Of a DNA stretch of 47,529 nucleotides, positions 1 through 6,873 are shown piece after piece; within the stretch, counting starts at the first letter, position 1, and each line of letters opens with the position of its first letter. The position numbers and the translations under genes were made by a program. The notes beneath the pieces were generated by a model. The model did no database searches. It saw only the letters and a list, made by a program, of their open reading frames with translations, and was not told the DNA's origin. The DNA is from DATKCA01 sp035544675 (GTDB lineage: Bacteria; Acidobacteriota; Thermoanaerobaculia; Gp7-AA8): assembly GCA_035544675.1 (NCBI GenBank), contig DATKCA010000263.1, positions 1 to 47,529 of the forward strand, written 5' to 3'.

Positions 1-166
1 CGATGGCGAGAAGAACGACGCCCGCCAGGAACGCGCGGAACCAGAAGCTCGCCGCCGCCGAGAGATTCAGCAGCAGCGCGATGATCGTGATGGCGTTCGG
101 GGAGAGGGGACAGCGCCGCGCCATCGGCGTGAACCACCGGGACAGGCGTTCGCGCCAGATGTGCAT
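1..166 (-). CDS. CDP-alcohol phosphatidyltransferase family protein, N-terminal part (cut by window edge)
   Basis: Partial gene running off the left edge; the first 55 codons are visible. The start is ATG at 166-164. The protein begins MHIWRERLSRWFTPMARRC and continues LSPNAITIIALLLNLSAAAS, then a hydrophobic stretch. A leading amphipathic segment followed by L(S/T)PNxIT and a first membrane helix is the usual N-terminus of CDP-alcohol phosphatidyltransferases (PgsA/PssA type), which join a CDP-activated lipid to an alcohol in the inner membrane. The catalytic DGxxAR motif would lie beyond the window, so the substrate cannot be told. A TAGAAT box sits 6 nt upstream of the ATG (178-173, minus strand) with no Shine-Dalgarno, suggesting a leaderless transcript. 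Family call fairly sure; exact enzyme unknown. Confidence 0.7.
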   Translation of the reverse strand, partial: MHIWRERLSRWFTPMARRCPLSPNAITIIALLLNLSAAASFWFRAFLAGVVLLAI

Positions 167-175
167 ACGTGCATT

Positions 176-199
176 CTAGTGGCCGTTACAGGCCACTAG
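176..199. repeat. Palindrome CTAGTGGCC / GGCCACTAG (copy 1)
   Basis: A perfect 9-bp inverted repeat with a 6-nt loop, between two minus-strand genes. The 20 nt at 184-203 (CGTTACAGGCCACTAGGCCT) recur exactly at 34961-34980 in another palindrome. It may act as a terminator for the gene ending at 224, but there is no T-tract. It also overlaps the -10-like box of the downstream gene. Confidence 0.7.
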
Positions 200-219
200 G
201 CCTCGGGCCTCGGGCCAGG
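199..219. repeat. Heptanucleotide repeat array, locus A
   Basis: Three 7-nt units in strict register: GGCCTCG, GGCCTCG, GGCCAGG. The smallest member of the dispersed heptamer family in this window. Intergenic, adjoining the CTAGTGG palindrome. Confidence 0.65.
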
Positions 220-223
220 AGGA

Positions 224-781
224 CTAGAGTCTGATCGTGCAGTCCCACGGGCCGCTGCGGCCGCGGCAGGTGATGCGCACATCGATTGGATCCAGCGATG
301 TGATCGTCAGCCCGTCCGGCGGGATGACGCCCTTTGCGGCGATGACGCGGCGGTGCGGGCCCGCGGCCTCCTTCACGGCCCATGCGAAACCGCGTCCGTT
401 GTGGCAGCTCTGCAGCACGATCGTGGCGTCGGGCGCGAGGCGAGCGAAGAAATTCCGCAGCCGTCCGATGTCCCGCGCGTCGAGTGTCCGCCTTCCGTCC
501 GCGCCCAGGAACAGCGCGAAGGGATCGCCGTGCGCCGAGATGACGAGCAGCCGCGTGCCGCTCACGTCGATCCCCAGCAGTTCCTCCGCAGTGGCGACCT
601 GGTTGTGCACCTCGATGGCGAACCGCGACTGCAGTTGCGCGCGCAACTCCCGCTGATGTGAGGTGTAGAACACACGGCGGAACCAGGGCCGCTCCTTCGG
701 ATAGATCAGGACAGCGCGATCCGCAGCCTCGGCCCACAAGGCGAGGAGCAGCAGCACAGCGACGCGAGCAGCTCGTCCCAT
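224..781 (-). CDS. Small secreted protein with caspase-like (clan CD / DUF4347-like) His-Cys pair
   Basis: 185 aa with an N-terminal signal peptide (hydrophobic core VAVLLLLALWAEAA). A beta-strand then His-Gly (LLVISAHGDPFALFLG) is followed about 45 residues later by a strand and Cys (ATIVLQSCHNGRGFAWAVKEA), then a strand of type RVIAAKG. This spacing of HG and SC on successive strands, with a helix opening right after the Cys, resembles the caspase-like fold of clan CD peptidases, CHAT and DUF4347 domains. If active it would be an exported cysteine peptidase, but no fuller domain or substrate can be inferred. It lies downstream of the L,D-transpeptidase pair on the same strand, separated by a heptamer-repeat element. 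A TACAAT box lies upstream of its start, about 21 nt away. Gene fairly sure; enzyme class is inference from motif spacing. Confidence 0.6.
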   Translation of the reverse strand: MGRAARVAVLLLLALWAEAADRAVLIYPKERPWFRRVFYTSHQRELRAQLQSRFAIEVHNQVATAEELLGIDVSGTRLLVISAHGDPFALFLGADGRRTLDARDIGRLRNFFARLAPDATIVLQSCHNGRGFAWAVKEAAGPHRRVIAAKGVIPPDGLTITSLDPIDVRITCRGRSGPWDCTIRL

Positions 782-816
782 GGGCCGGTTTTGGACGAGC
801 CCATTGTACGCCTTGC

Positions 817-899
817 CCTTAGTCCTTAGTCCTTCGGCGTTAGGGGAACCGTGTCTTCCTAACGCCTAACGCCTAAGGCCTAAGGCCTCGCGCCTGACG
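817..899. repeat. Composite inverted heptamer element, locus B
   Basis: Two facing 7-nt arrays. Left: CCTTAGT, CCTTAGT, CCTTCGG, CGTTAGG (817-844). Right: CCTAACG, CCTAACG, CCTAAGG, CCTAAGG, CCTCGCG, CCTGACG (858-899). They are separated by about 13 nt. The inner parts pair as GGCGTTAGG / CCTAACGCC. The same arrangement recurs at 40614-40690. It fills the gap directly after the stop codon of the L,D-transpeptidase gene (ends at 900). Confidence 0.8.
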
Positions 900-1736
900 C
901 TAGTAGATGATCACCTCGTCCCCGACCCTGGCCATCTCGTACAGCCGGGCGATGTCGTTGTTGTGCAGACGCACGCAGCCGTGCGACACGGAGCGGCCGA
1001 GCTGGCGCACCTGCTGCGTGCCGTGCAGCGCGTAGCCGTCGCCGAGATTCAGGCGGTGGGTGCCCAGGACGTCCGGAAACTGGCGTGCCGTCGTTCCGAT
1101 GGGCGGAATGACCACGGCGCCGCCGCGCACGATCAGGCTGCCGGGCTGCACGATGCCGCCCTCTGCCGTCACGCGATTGCCGGAGGCGCAGACGTCGGCG
1201 ATGCAGTTGCCCCTGGAGAGCCGGACGACGTCCAGCCCGTTCTTGTTCGCCTCTTCGATGTAGTGCCAGTCCGGCGGCACCCAGGTCGGATTCGTTTCCT
1301 TCGACAGGACGCGGAAGCGCCCGATCGGAGTGCGGAACACCATCGTCCTTCCGCCCGCCTGCAGCGTCGAATTGCTGCCTGTCGAACAGACCGCCTCGAA
1401 TACGAGCTCTCCCTTGCGCCGCGCGTACACCTTGTTCTCGGTGGTCGAGACGGTGATGACGAGATCGCTGTCGTGGGAGTCCAGGATGGCCCGATCGGTC
1501 GTAGCCATCTCCGACTGCAGGTTGTTGACCTGCGCCGAGGCCTGCGACATCGTCTGGCGCAGTTCCTCGATCTGCTGCTGGATCTTCGTGGCGATGACCC
1601 CGTCGATTGTCTCGACGCGACGCAGCTTGCGCGCGTCGCTGAAGGTGATCGCCTCGGCTGCCACCGCGTATCCAAAGATGCCGAGGCCAAGCACCAGAAG
1701 CGCCCACGACCCCAGCAATCCGACCCATCTCGGCAT
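900..1736 (-). CDS. L,D-transpeptidase (YkuD family), active form
   Basis: 278 aa. N-terminal membrane anchor or uncleaved signal (about residues 8-27), an alpha-helical segment likely to be coiled coil (about 45-85), then a C-terminal YkuD domain. The full catalytic motif is present: H238-G-T, G247, then S251-H252-G253-C254-V-R256. C254 would be the nucleophile attacking the meso-DAP-containing stem peptide. L,D-transpeptidases make 3-3 crosslinks or attach proteins to peptidoglycan in the periplasm. The gene lies 12 nt downstream of a paralogue (1749-2477), so the two are almost certainly co-transcribed. A NlpC/P60-M19 gene is transcribed divergently from the same region, making a cell-wall locus. 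Confidence 0.9.
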   Translation of the reverse strand: MPRWVGLLGSWALLVLGLGIFGYAVAAEAITFSDARKLRRVETIDGVIATKIQQQIEELRQTMSQASAQVNNLQSEMATTDRAILDSHDSDLVITVSTTENKVYARRKGELVFEAVCSTGSNSTLQAGGRTMVFRTPIGRFRVLSKETNPTWVPPDWHYIEEANKNGLDVVRLSRGNCIADVCASGNRVTAEGGIVQPGSLIVRGGAVVIPPIGTTARQFPDVLGTHRLNLGDGYALHGTQQVRQLGRSVSHGCVRLHNNDIARLYEMARVGDEVIIY

Positions 1737-1748
1737 TCCTGGTTTCTC

Positions 1749-2477
1749 CTAGAAAATGTAGACCTGCGTCTGATCCTTGTGAATCCGCGGCCAGATGGCG
1801 CGGAGATCATCCTCCGAGGCCATGATCGAGCCCGGCTTCGGTCCCTTCAGCGGGCTGCCCTCGCCGGGAGGGGAGTGAATGACGTATCCGTTCGGCAGAT
1901 AGATGACGTATTTGCCGAGGCCGCCCTCCACCACGGGCGGTGACGCCGGCGCCTTCTGGCCGTTCATGGCGTAGACCCACTCGGGCACCTGCCATCGATG
2001 GCCGACGATCTTTCCGTCGACTTTGAATGCGCCTTTCAGCGGGACGAACGTCCATGTCTTGCCGTTCTCACCTTCGATTGACCTGGCCTCGCCGATCTCG
2101 ATGTCGCCCTCGCGCAGAATCGAGTCGCCGTAGTAAAAGCGGAGTTTCTTCGCGCCGGTATCCACCGACAGGTAGAAGTTCTCCGACTTCAGGCTCTTGA
2201 GGAACTTCATCCGCCCATCGAGCTCCTGCTCGAGAGCCCCGCGGTTGAGGTCCAGCTCCGCGAGCTCCTCTTTCATCTTCTTCGCGTCGGCCGGCGTGCG
2301 CTGCTGCTGTGTCAGCACGTGGGAATAGCGTTTCTCGACGTTTTCGCGATGGAACTTGCCGAACAGCATTCCAGCCAGCCCCAAAAGGAGAAGAGTGAGG
2401 TTCAGCCAGAGCGGTGGACGAGGGAACGTTCTCCGGTCTGCCGAATCAGGCCGCTTGGTGCTTCGCCGTTCAGGCAT
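1749..2477 (-). CDS. Catalytically dead L,D-transpeptidase-like paralogue
   Basis: 242 aa from ATG at 2477, chosen because GGAGAGAGAG lies just upstream; an upstream extension of the frame runs into the divergent gene. Architecture matches the neighbour at 900-1736: membrane helix (about 24-40), coiled-coil-prone helix (about 65-95), YkuD-like domain. Shared landmarks include WQVPEWVYAMNGQ against WVPPDWHYIEEANK. A 30-residue gap-free alignment across the active site puts K-P-G-S-I-M (214-219) where the neighbour has S-H-G-C-V-R: the catalytic Cys is Ser217, the motif His is Pro and the Arg is Met. H201 is kept. Most likely a pseudoenzyme that binds peptidoglycan or regulates its partner. First gene of the operon. 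Confidence 0.8.
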   Translation of the reverse strand: MPERRSTKRPDSADRRTFPRPPLWLNLTLLLLGLAGMLFGKFHRENVEKRYSHVLTQQQRTPADAKKMKEELAELDLNRGALEQELDGRMKFLKSLKSENFYLSVDTGAKKLRFYYGDSILREGDIEIGEARSIEGENGKTWTFVPLKGAFKVDGKIVGHRWQVPEWVYAMNGQKAPASPPVVEGGLGKYVIYLPNGYVIHSPPGEGSPLKGPKPGSIMASEDDLRAIWPRIHKDQTQVYIF

Positions 2478-2555
2478 CTCTCTCTCCTGCCATAGGCGAG
2501 GCTCATGCCAGAATCGGTCTCCGATCCGAAGAGAAGCGTATTCGGCCGCGTTTGG

Positions 2556-2561
2556 TACTCT
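2556..2561 (+). promoter_or_regulatory. -10-like box TACTCT, 7 nt before the start codon
   Basis: TACTCT followed by 7 nt then ATG at 2569, without a Shine-Dalgarno. Fits the leaderless pattern seen repeatedly in this window. Lies in the divergent interval between the transpeptidase operon and the peptidase gene. Confidence 0.45.
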
Positions 2562-2568
2562 GGCGACG

Positions 2569-4254
2569 ATGACAACGAAAACCTTTTTCGCGATCGCATT
2601 CCTGCTGACCTCAATTCCGGTCGCGGCCGGCTCAGCCGGAGACATCATGGCGGCCGAGGCCCGAGCGGCGCTCGGCGTGAAGTACGGGTACGGACGCGCG
2701 GACAGTACGCGTACCGACTGCGCCGGTCTCGTCAGGAACGTGGCCGCGAAGGCCGGCATTGCCCTGCCGCGCAGTTCCGGCGCACAGTACGGGGCCGGCC
2801 AGCCGGTGAAACGGAACGAGCTCGAGCCGGGCGACCTCGTGTTCTTCAAGAACACGTACAGGCGCGGCATTTCCCATGTCGGCATCTACGTCGGCGACGG
2901 CGAGTTCGTTCACGCCGCCAGCCGTCAGGGCCGCGTGGTCGTGGACCGCATCCGTGACGGGTACTACGCCACCCGCTACGCCGGCGCGCGACGCGTGTAC
3001 CAGCTGGCCAGCCTCGAGGGGGCGACGCCCGCGACACCGCCCGCGACAGCGTCCATGACGGTGCGCATCGACCGCATCCTGCGCGAAGTGCCTTTGATCG
3101 ACGGGCACAACGATCTGCCCTGGCAGTATCAGAAGCGCGTGAAGAACCACCTGGCCCAGATCGACCTGCGCCAGGATCAGAGCGCTCTCCAGCCGTCGCT
3201 GCACACCGACATCGGACGGCTGCGGCAGGGGAAGGTGGGCGGGCAGTTCTGGTCGGTGTACGTCAGCGCCGATCTGTCGGAGAGCGACGCCGTCCGCGCC
3301 GTCCTCGAGCAGATCGACGTCGTGCACCGGATGACCTCGATCTACCCGGAGGCCTTTGAGCTCGCGCTCACGGCCGAAGACATCGTCCGCATTCACCGGA
3401 AGGGGAAGATCGCCTCGCTGATCGGAATGGAAGGCGGTCACTCCATCGGCAACTCGCTGGCGGTGCTTCGGCAGCTCTACAGCGCCGGCGCGCGCTACAT
3501 GACGCTCACGCACTCCGACAACAACGCCTGGGCCGACTCGGCCACCGACGATCCGGAGCACAACGGGCTCACCCCGTTCGGCAAGCTGGTCGTGGCGGAG
3601 ATGAACCGCCTGGGCATGCTCGTCGATCTCTCCCACGTCTCGCCGAAGTCCATGCACGACGTGCTGGACGTGACGGCGGCGCCGATCATCTTCTCGCATT
3701 CCTCAGCGCGCGCCCTCGCCGATCATCCCCGAAACGTGCCCGACGACGTGCTGCGCCGTGTCCGCGAGAACGGCGGTGTTGTGATGGTGACGTGGGTTCC
3801 GTCATTCGTCGCCGAGAGAGTGCGCGCCCGCAACGCGGCCAAGGACGCGGAGGAAGCCCGGCTGAAAGCGCTCCATCCGGGCCAGCCGGGCAGGGTGGCA
3901 GCCGGAGTCCAGGCGTGGGAGGCCGCGAACCCCCCGGTAAGGGCCACGGTGCAGGACATCGCCGACCACACCGACCACGTCATCCGCATCGCCGGGGCGG
4001 ACCACGTGGGCGTCGGCGCCGACCTCGACGGAATCACGGCTACGCCGGAAGGGCTGGACAGCGTGGCCACGTATCCGGTGCTGTTCGCGGAGCTGATCCG
4101 CCGCGGCTACAGCGACGATCAGCTGAAGAAGCTGGCGGGTCTGAACGTCCTTCGGGTCATGAGGAACGTGGAGGCGGCGGCGGCGCGCCTGCAGAAGGAA
4201 CGGCCGGCGTCGGACGCGCGGATCGAGGAAGTCGACAAGGCGCCATCCAAATAA
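2569..4254 (+). CDS. Two-domain secreted peptidase: NlpC/P60 fused to M19 membrane dipeptidase
   Basis: 561 aa from ATG 2569 (signal peptide MTTKTFFAIAFLLTSIPVAA; the open frame continues upstream but into non-coding sequence). Domain 1 (about 25-146) is NlpC/P60 (C40): Cys51 in RTDCAGLV, His103 in SHVGIYVG, His115 in EFVHAAS. A short Ala/Thr/Pro linker (about 150-163) leads to domain 2 (about 165-560), an M19 renal-dipeptidase-like amidohydrolase with the expected metal ligands: H180/D182 (DGHND), E288 (GMEGG), H356 (LSHVS), H377 (FSHSS) and D485 (GADLDG). Known families would let one chain first cut the D,L bond of stem peptides and then hydrolyse the dipeptides, i.e. peptidoglycan turnover. 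Both active sites look intact. Divergent from the L,D-transpeptidase pair. Confidence 0.85.
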   Translation: MTTKTFFAIAFLLTSIPVAAGSAGDIMAAEARAALGVKYGYGRADSTRTDCAGLVRNVAAKAGIALPRSSGAQYGAGQPVKRNELEPGDLVFFKNTYRRGISHVGIYVGDGEFVHAASRQGRVVVDRIRDGYYATRYAGARRVYQLASLEGATPATPPATASMTVRIDRILREVPLIDGHNDLPWQYQKRVKNHLAQIDLRQDQSALQPSLHTDIGRLRQGKVGGQFWSVYVSADLSESDAVRAVLEQIDVVHRMTSIYPEAFELALTAEDIVRIHRKGKIASLIGMEGGHSIGNSLAVLRQLYSAGARYMTLTHSDNNAWADSATDDPEHNGLTPFGKLVVAEMNRLGMLVDLSHVSPKSMHDVLDVTAAPIIFSHSSARALADHPRNVPDDVLRRVRENGGVVMVTWVPSFVAERVRARNAAKDAEEARLKALHPGQPGRVAAGVQAWEAANPPVRATVQDIADHTDHVIRIAGADHVGVGADLDGITATPEGLDSVATYPVLFAELIRRGYSDDQLKKLAGLNVLRVMRNVEAAAARLQKERPASDARIEEVDKAPSK

Positions 4255-4322
4255 TCCGGCGCATTCCATGCAGAGGAATTTTCAGCTCGGGCTGGGTCAT
4301 TGAGGGCATTTAGGAGATCGTA

Positions 4323-4658
4323 ATGGCAGATTCAACCACCACCGCAGTACAGCATGTCACCGACGCCGACTTCGACAAGACGATTCAGGGGGGGAAGCCC
4401 GTGCTGGTCGATTTCTGGGCGCCGTGGTGCGGTCCCTGCCGCATCATCGGACCGATCGTCGAAGAGCTTGCGCCGTCATATCAGGGCCGTGCCGTCATCA
4501 CCAAGATGAACGTGGACGACAATCCGCAAGTAGCGCAGAAGTTCGGCGTCACCTCGATCCCGACGCTGATGATGTTCAAAGAGGGCAAGCTCGTCGACCG
4601 GGTCGTCGGCGCCATGCCCAAGGGCGAGCTGCAGAAGTTCATCGACAGGAACTTGTGA
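4323..4658 (+). CDS. trxA: Thioredoxin
   Basis: 111 aa, the normal length of a single-domain thioredoxin. W35-C36-G-P-C39 active site within VDFWAPWCGPCR, cis-Pro region TSIPTLMMF, and the final VGAMPKGELQKFI helix. A cytoplasmic protein-disulfide reductant. Good Shine-Dalgarno (TTTAGGAGATCGTAATG), unlike many neighbours. A rho-independent terminator follows at 4686-4715, so it is probably monocistronic. Confidence 0.95.
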   Translation: MADSTTTAVQHVTDADFDKTIQGGKPVLVDFWAPWCGPCRIIGPIVEELAPSYQGRAVITKMNVDDNPQVAQKFGVTSIPTLMMFKEGKLVDRVVGAMPKGELQKFIDRNL

Positions 4659-4664
4659 GCTCAG

Positions 4665-4685
4665 GCTTTCAGCTCTCAGCTCTCA
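4665..4685. repeat. Heptanucleotide repeat array, locus C1
   Basis: Units GCTTTCA, GCTCTCA, GCTCTCA in 7-nt register, immediately after the thioredoxin stop codon and abutting the terminator stem. Confidence 0.6.
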
Positions 4686-4715
4686 GGGGTGCCCCCAAAG
4701 GCGCCCCATTTTTTT
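4686..4715 (+). terminator. Rho-independent terminator after thioredoxin
   Basis: Stem GGGGTGCC / GGCGCCCC (8 bp including one T-G wobble), 6-nt loop CCCAAA, then A and a run of seven Ts. Confidence 0.85.
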
Positions 4716-4723
4716 GCCCGGAA

Positions 4724-4744
4724 CCTAAGGACTAAGGCCTAGGG
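4724..4744. repeat. Heptanucleotide repeat array, locus C2
   Basis: Units CCTAAGG, ACTAAGG, CCTAGGG. Same unit type as the right-hand arrays of loci B and H, so a half-copy of that composite element. The rest of 4716-4854 shows nothing recognisable. Confidence 0.65.
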
Positions 4745-4854
4745 AGTCGGTGTCGTCCCCTTTTGTGCGGGATGGGCATGGCGTTTCAAAGCGTCGGGCG
4801 AGGTCTCGACGTCAGAGGACGACACCGCGCGGCAGCTTATCAGATGACTCGATC

Positions 4855-5547
4855 ATGCCCGGCATCAAAGTAATGAGCTACAACATCCAGGGGCACGCCG
4901 CGGCCGGGCGGCCCGATCATCTGCCGAAACTGGCGGAAGTGATCGCGGCGGCCGCTCCCCATGTCGTCGGCCTGCAGGAGGTGCATTGCGGCACGCGGGC
5001 ATCGCCTGTCGACCAGGCCCAGCACCTCGCCGAGTTGACCGGTCTGAGGGTGGTCTTCGGCAGGAGCTGTGCGATGAATGGCGGCCACTACGGCAACGCG
5101 GTGCTCACGCGTGGCGAGGTGACGAACATGGAGGTGCATCCGCTCCCCGGCTCGGGGGAGCCGCGCTCGCTGATGCGCGCCGACGTGGCCGTCAACGGGG
5201 TGTCCATGACGTTCTTCGTGACGCATCTCGCGGCATGGGGCAGACTGCTCCGCGTGGCGCGTCTCCGGCAGATCGAGGTGCTCGGCGACATCGTCGCCCA
5301 GACCAGGTCCCCGCACGTTCTGGTGGGCGACTTCAACGTTCCGCCCGCCGCGGACGAGATGCGCATGCTGCTCTCGCGCGGGCACCTCCGTGCCTGCGGC
5401 GCGGCGGGTGAGATCACGTTTCCGATGACCCGGCAACGCCTCGACTACATCCTCTGCGACACGAACTGGCGGTGTCTCGGCAGCAAGATCATCCGGCGCG
5501 GTCCATCCGATCACTGGCCGGTCATGGCCGAGCTGGAGATCCGGTGA
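4855..5547 (+). CDS. Endonuclease/exonuclease/phosphatase (EEP) superfamily protein
   Basis: 230 aa from ATG 4855; the frame is open upstream but without coding character. Family landmarks in order: MSYNIQG near the N-terminus, LQEVH (metal-binding Glu), THLAAWG, VGDFNVPP (catalytic Asp/Asn), and the terminal SDHWPV (catalytic His). This is the Mg-dependent phosphodiesterase fold shared by exonuclease III, DNase I and sphingomyelinases. No signal peptide. It overlaps the next gene (GTG start within its TGA), a phospholipase D enzyme; that pairing of an EEP protein with a cardiolipin-synthase-like protein suggests a lipid or phosphodiester substrate rather than DNA repair. Substrate not determinable. 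Confidence 0.85.
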   Translation: MPGIKVMSYNIQGHAAAGRPDHLPKLAEVIAAAAPHVVGLQEVHCGTRASPVDQAQHLAELTGLRVVFGRSCAMNGGHYGNAVLTRGEVTNMEVHPLPGSGEPRSLMRADVAVNGVSMTFFVTHLAAWGRLLRVARLRQIEVLGDIVAQTRSPHVLVGDFNVPPAADEMRMLLSRGHLRACGAAGEITFPMTRQRLDYILCDTNWRCLGSKIIRRGPSDHWPVMAELEIR

Positions 5548-6821
5548 GCCGGACGGTCGGCGTCCCGCTCTGGCTGATCGTTCTGGTCGGCGCCGCCGTC
5601 ATCATCCTCGGACTGATCGTCTGGTCGGTGAAGCGGCGCAAACGGCCGCACCTGAGCTTCGAGTCCATCGACAGCATCGGCGAGCTGATGCGCTCGGTCG
5701 CCGGCGTCACGCAAAGCACCGTGCTGAGCGGGAACTCGGTTCGCCTCCTCGAGAATGGGCGGTTCTTCGACGACGTGTTCCCGACCATCGAGAATGCCCG
5801 CGCCTCGGTCAACGTCGAGACGTTCCTCAGCAAAGACGGAGAAGTGACGCGCCGTATGGCCGAGGCGCTCAGCAGAAAGGCGCGCGCCGGCGTGAAGGTT
5901 CGGCTCATGCTCGACGGGAGCGGTGGCAGGGAGTTCGGCAAGGAGAGCATCCGCCAGATGAAGGAAGCCGGCTGTCGCGTCGTCTTCTACCATCCCCTGG
6001 AGCTCCGCAACCTCGGCCGCATCAACACTCGCACGCACCGCAAGATCATCGTGGTGGACGGTCGCATCGGCTACGTCGGCGGTCATTGCCTGGTCGACTC
6101 GTGGCTCGGGAACGCCGAATCGAAGGAGCACTTCCGCGACATCTCCGCGCGCGTGGAGGGTCCGGTCGTGGCACAGCTCCAGTCGGCATTCGCCGACAAC
6201 TGGATCGAAGAGACCGGCGAGGTGATCGACGGTGATCGCTTTTTCCCGCCCCTCCCTCCGGCCGGCGGTTGTGATGCGCACGTCGTCTTCGTCTCTCCCA
6301 CCGGCGCGCCCTCCACGCTGAAGCTGCTGCACTACATCGGCATCCAGGCAGCGAAGAAGTCCATCCTCATTCAGAACCCGTATTTCCTGCCCGATCCCGA
6401 TGCCCGTGACGCGCTCGTGGCCGCGGTGAAGCGGGGAGTGGACGTGCGCATCATGATTCCGGACACCAGCGCCAGCGACTCCCAGATCGTGCAGCACGCC
6501 AGCCATCACCACTACGGCACGCTGCTGAAGGGCGGGGTGCGGCTCTTCGACTACATGCCGACGCTCCTGCATCAGAAGGTGTTCACCGTGGACGGCACGT
6601 GGTCCTCGATCGGCTCCACGAACTTCGACGACCGGTCGTTCGAGATCAACGACGAGGTGTCCCTGGTCGTGTACGACACCGGAATGGCCGCCCAGCTCGA
6701 GGCCATCTTCCGGCAGGACCGCGAGCACGCCGTGGAACGCCACCTGGAGTCGTGGCGGAGGCGCCCCATCCTCCACAAGCTGATCGACTTCACGGCCTTC
6801 CTGGCCAACGAGCAGTTGTAG
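5544..6821 (+). CDS. Cardiolipin synthase-like phospholipase D family protein
   Basis: 425 aa from GTG 5544, chosen because it overlaps the previous stop (GTGA) and follows GGAG. One N-terminal membrane helix (LWLIVLVGAAVIILGLIVW), then two PLD domains each with an HKD motif: HRKIIVVDGRIGYVGG and HQKVFTVDGTWSSIGSTNFD. Bacterial Cls enzymes condense phosphatidylglycerol (or PG and PE) into cardiolipin at the inner membrane. Only one transmembrane helix is visible, so ClsB/C-like or a more general PLD activity is possible. Translationally coupled to the EEP protein. Confidence 0.85.
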   Translation: MSRTVGVPLWLIVLVGAAVIILGLIVWSVKRRKRPHLSFESIDSIGELMRSVAGVTQSTVLSGNSVRLLENGRFFDDVFPTIENARASVNVETFLSKDGEVTRRMAEALSRKARAGVKVRLMLDGSGGREFGKESIRQMKEAGCRVVFYHPLELRNLGRINTRTHRKIIVVDGRIGYVGGHCLVDSWLGNAESKEHFRDISARVEGPVVAQLQSAFADNWIEETGEVIDGDRFFPPLPPAGGCDAHVVFVSPTGAPSTLKLLHYIGIQAAKKSILIQNPYFLPDPDARDALVAAVKRGVDVRIMIPDTSASDSQIVQHASHHHYGTLLKGGVRLFDYMPTLLHQKVFTVDGTWSSIGSTNFDDRSFEINDEVSLVVYDTGMAAQLEAIFRQDREHAVERHLESWRRRPILHKLIDFTAFLANEQL

Positions 6822-6873
6822 GCTCCTCTCCACGTGATGCGGGTGTGTTAAGGTACCGCGTCCGTTCGGCGCG

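Noticed and set aside
817..899. CRISPR array
   Set aside because: Repeats are 7 nt with no spacers and change from unit to unit; no cas genes in the window.
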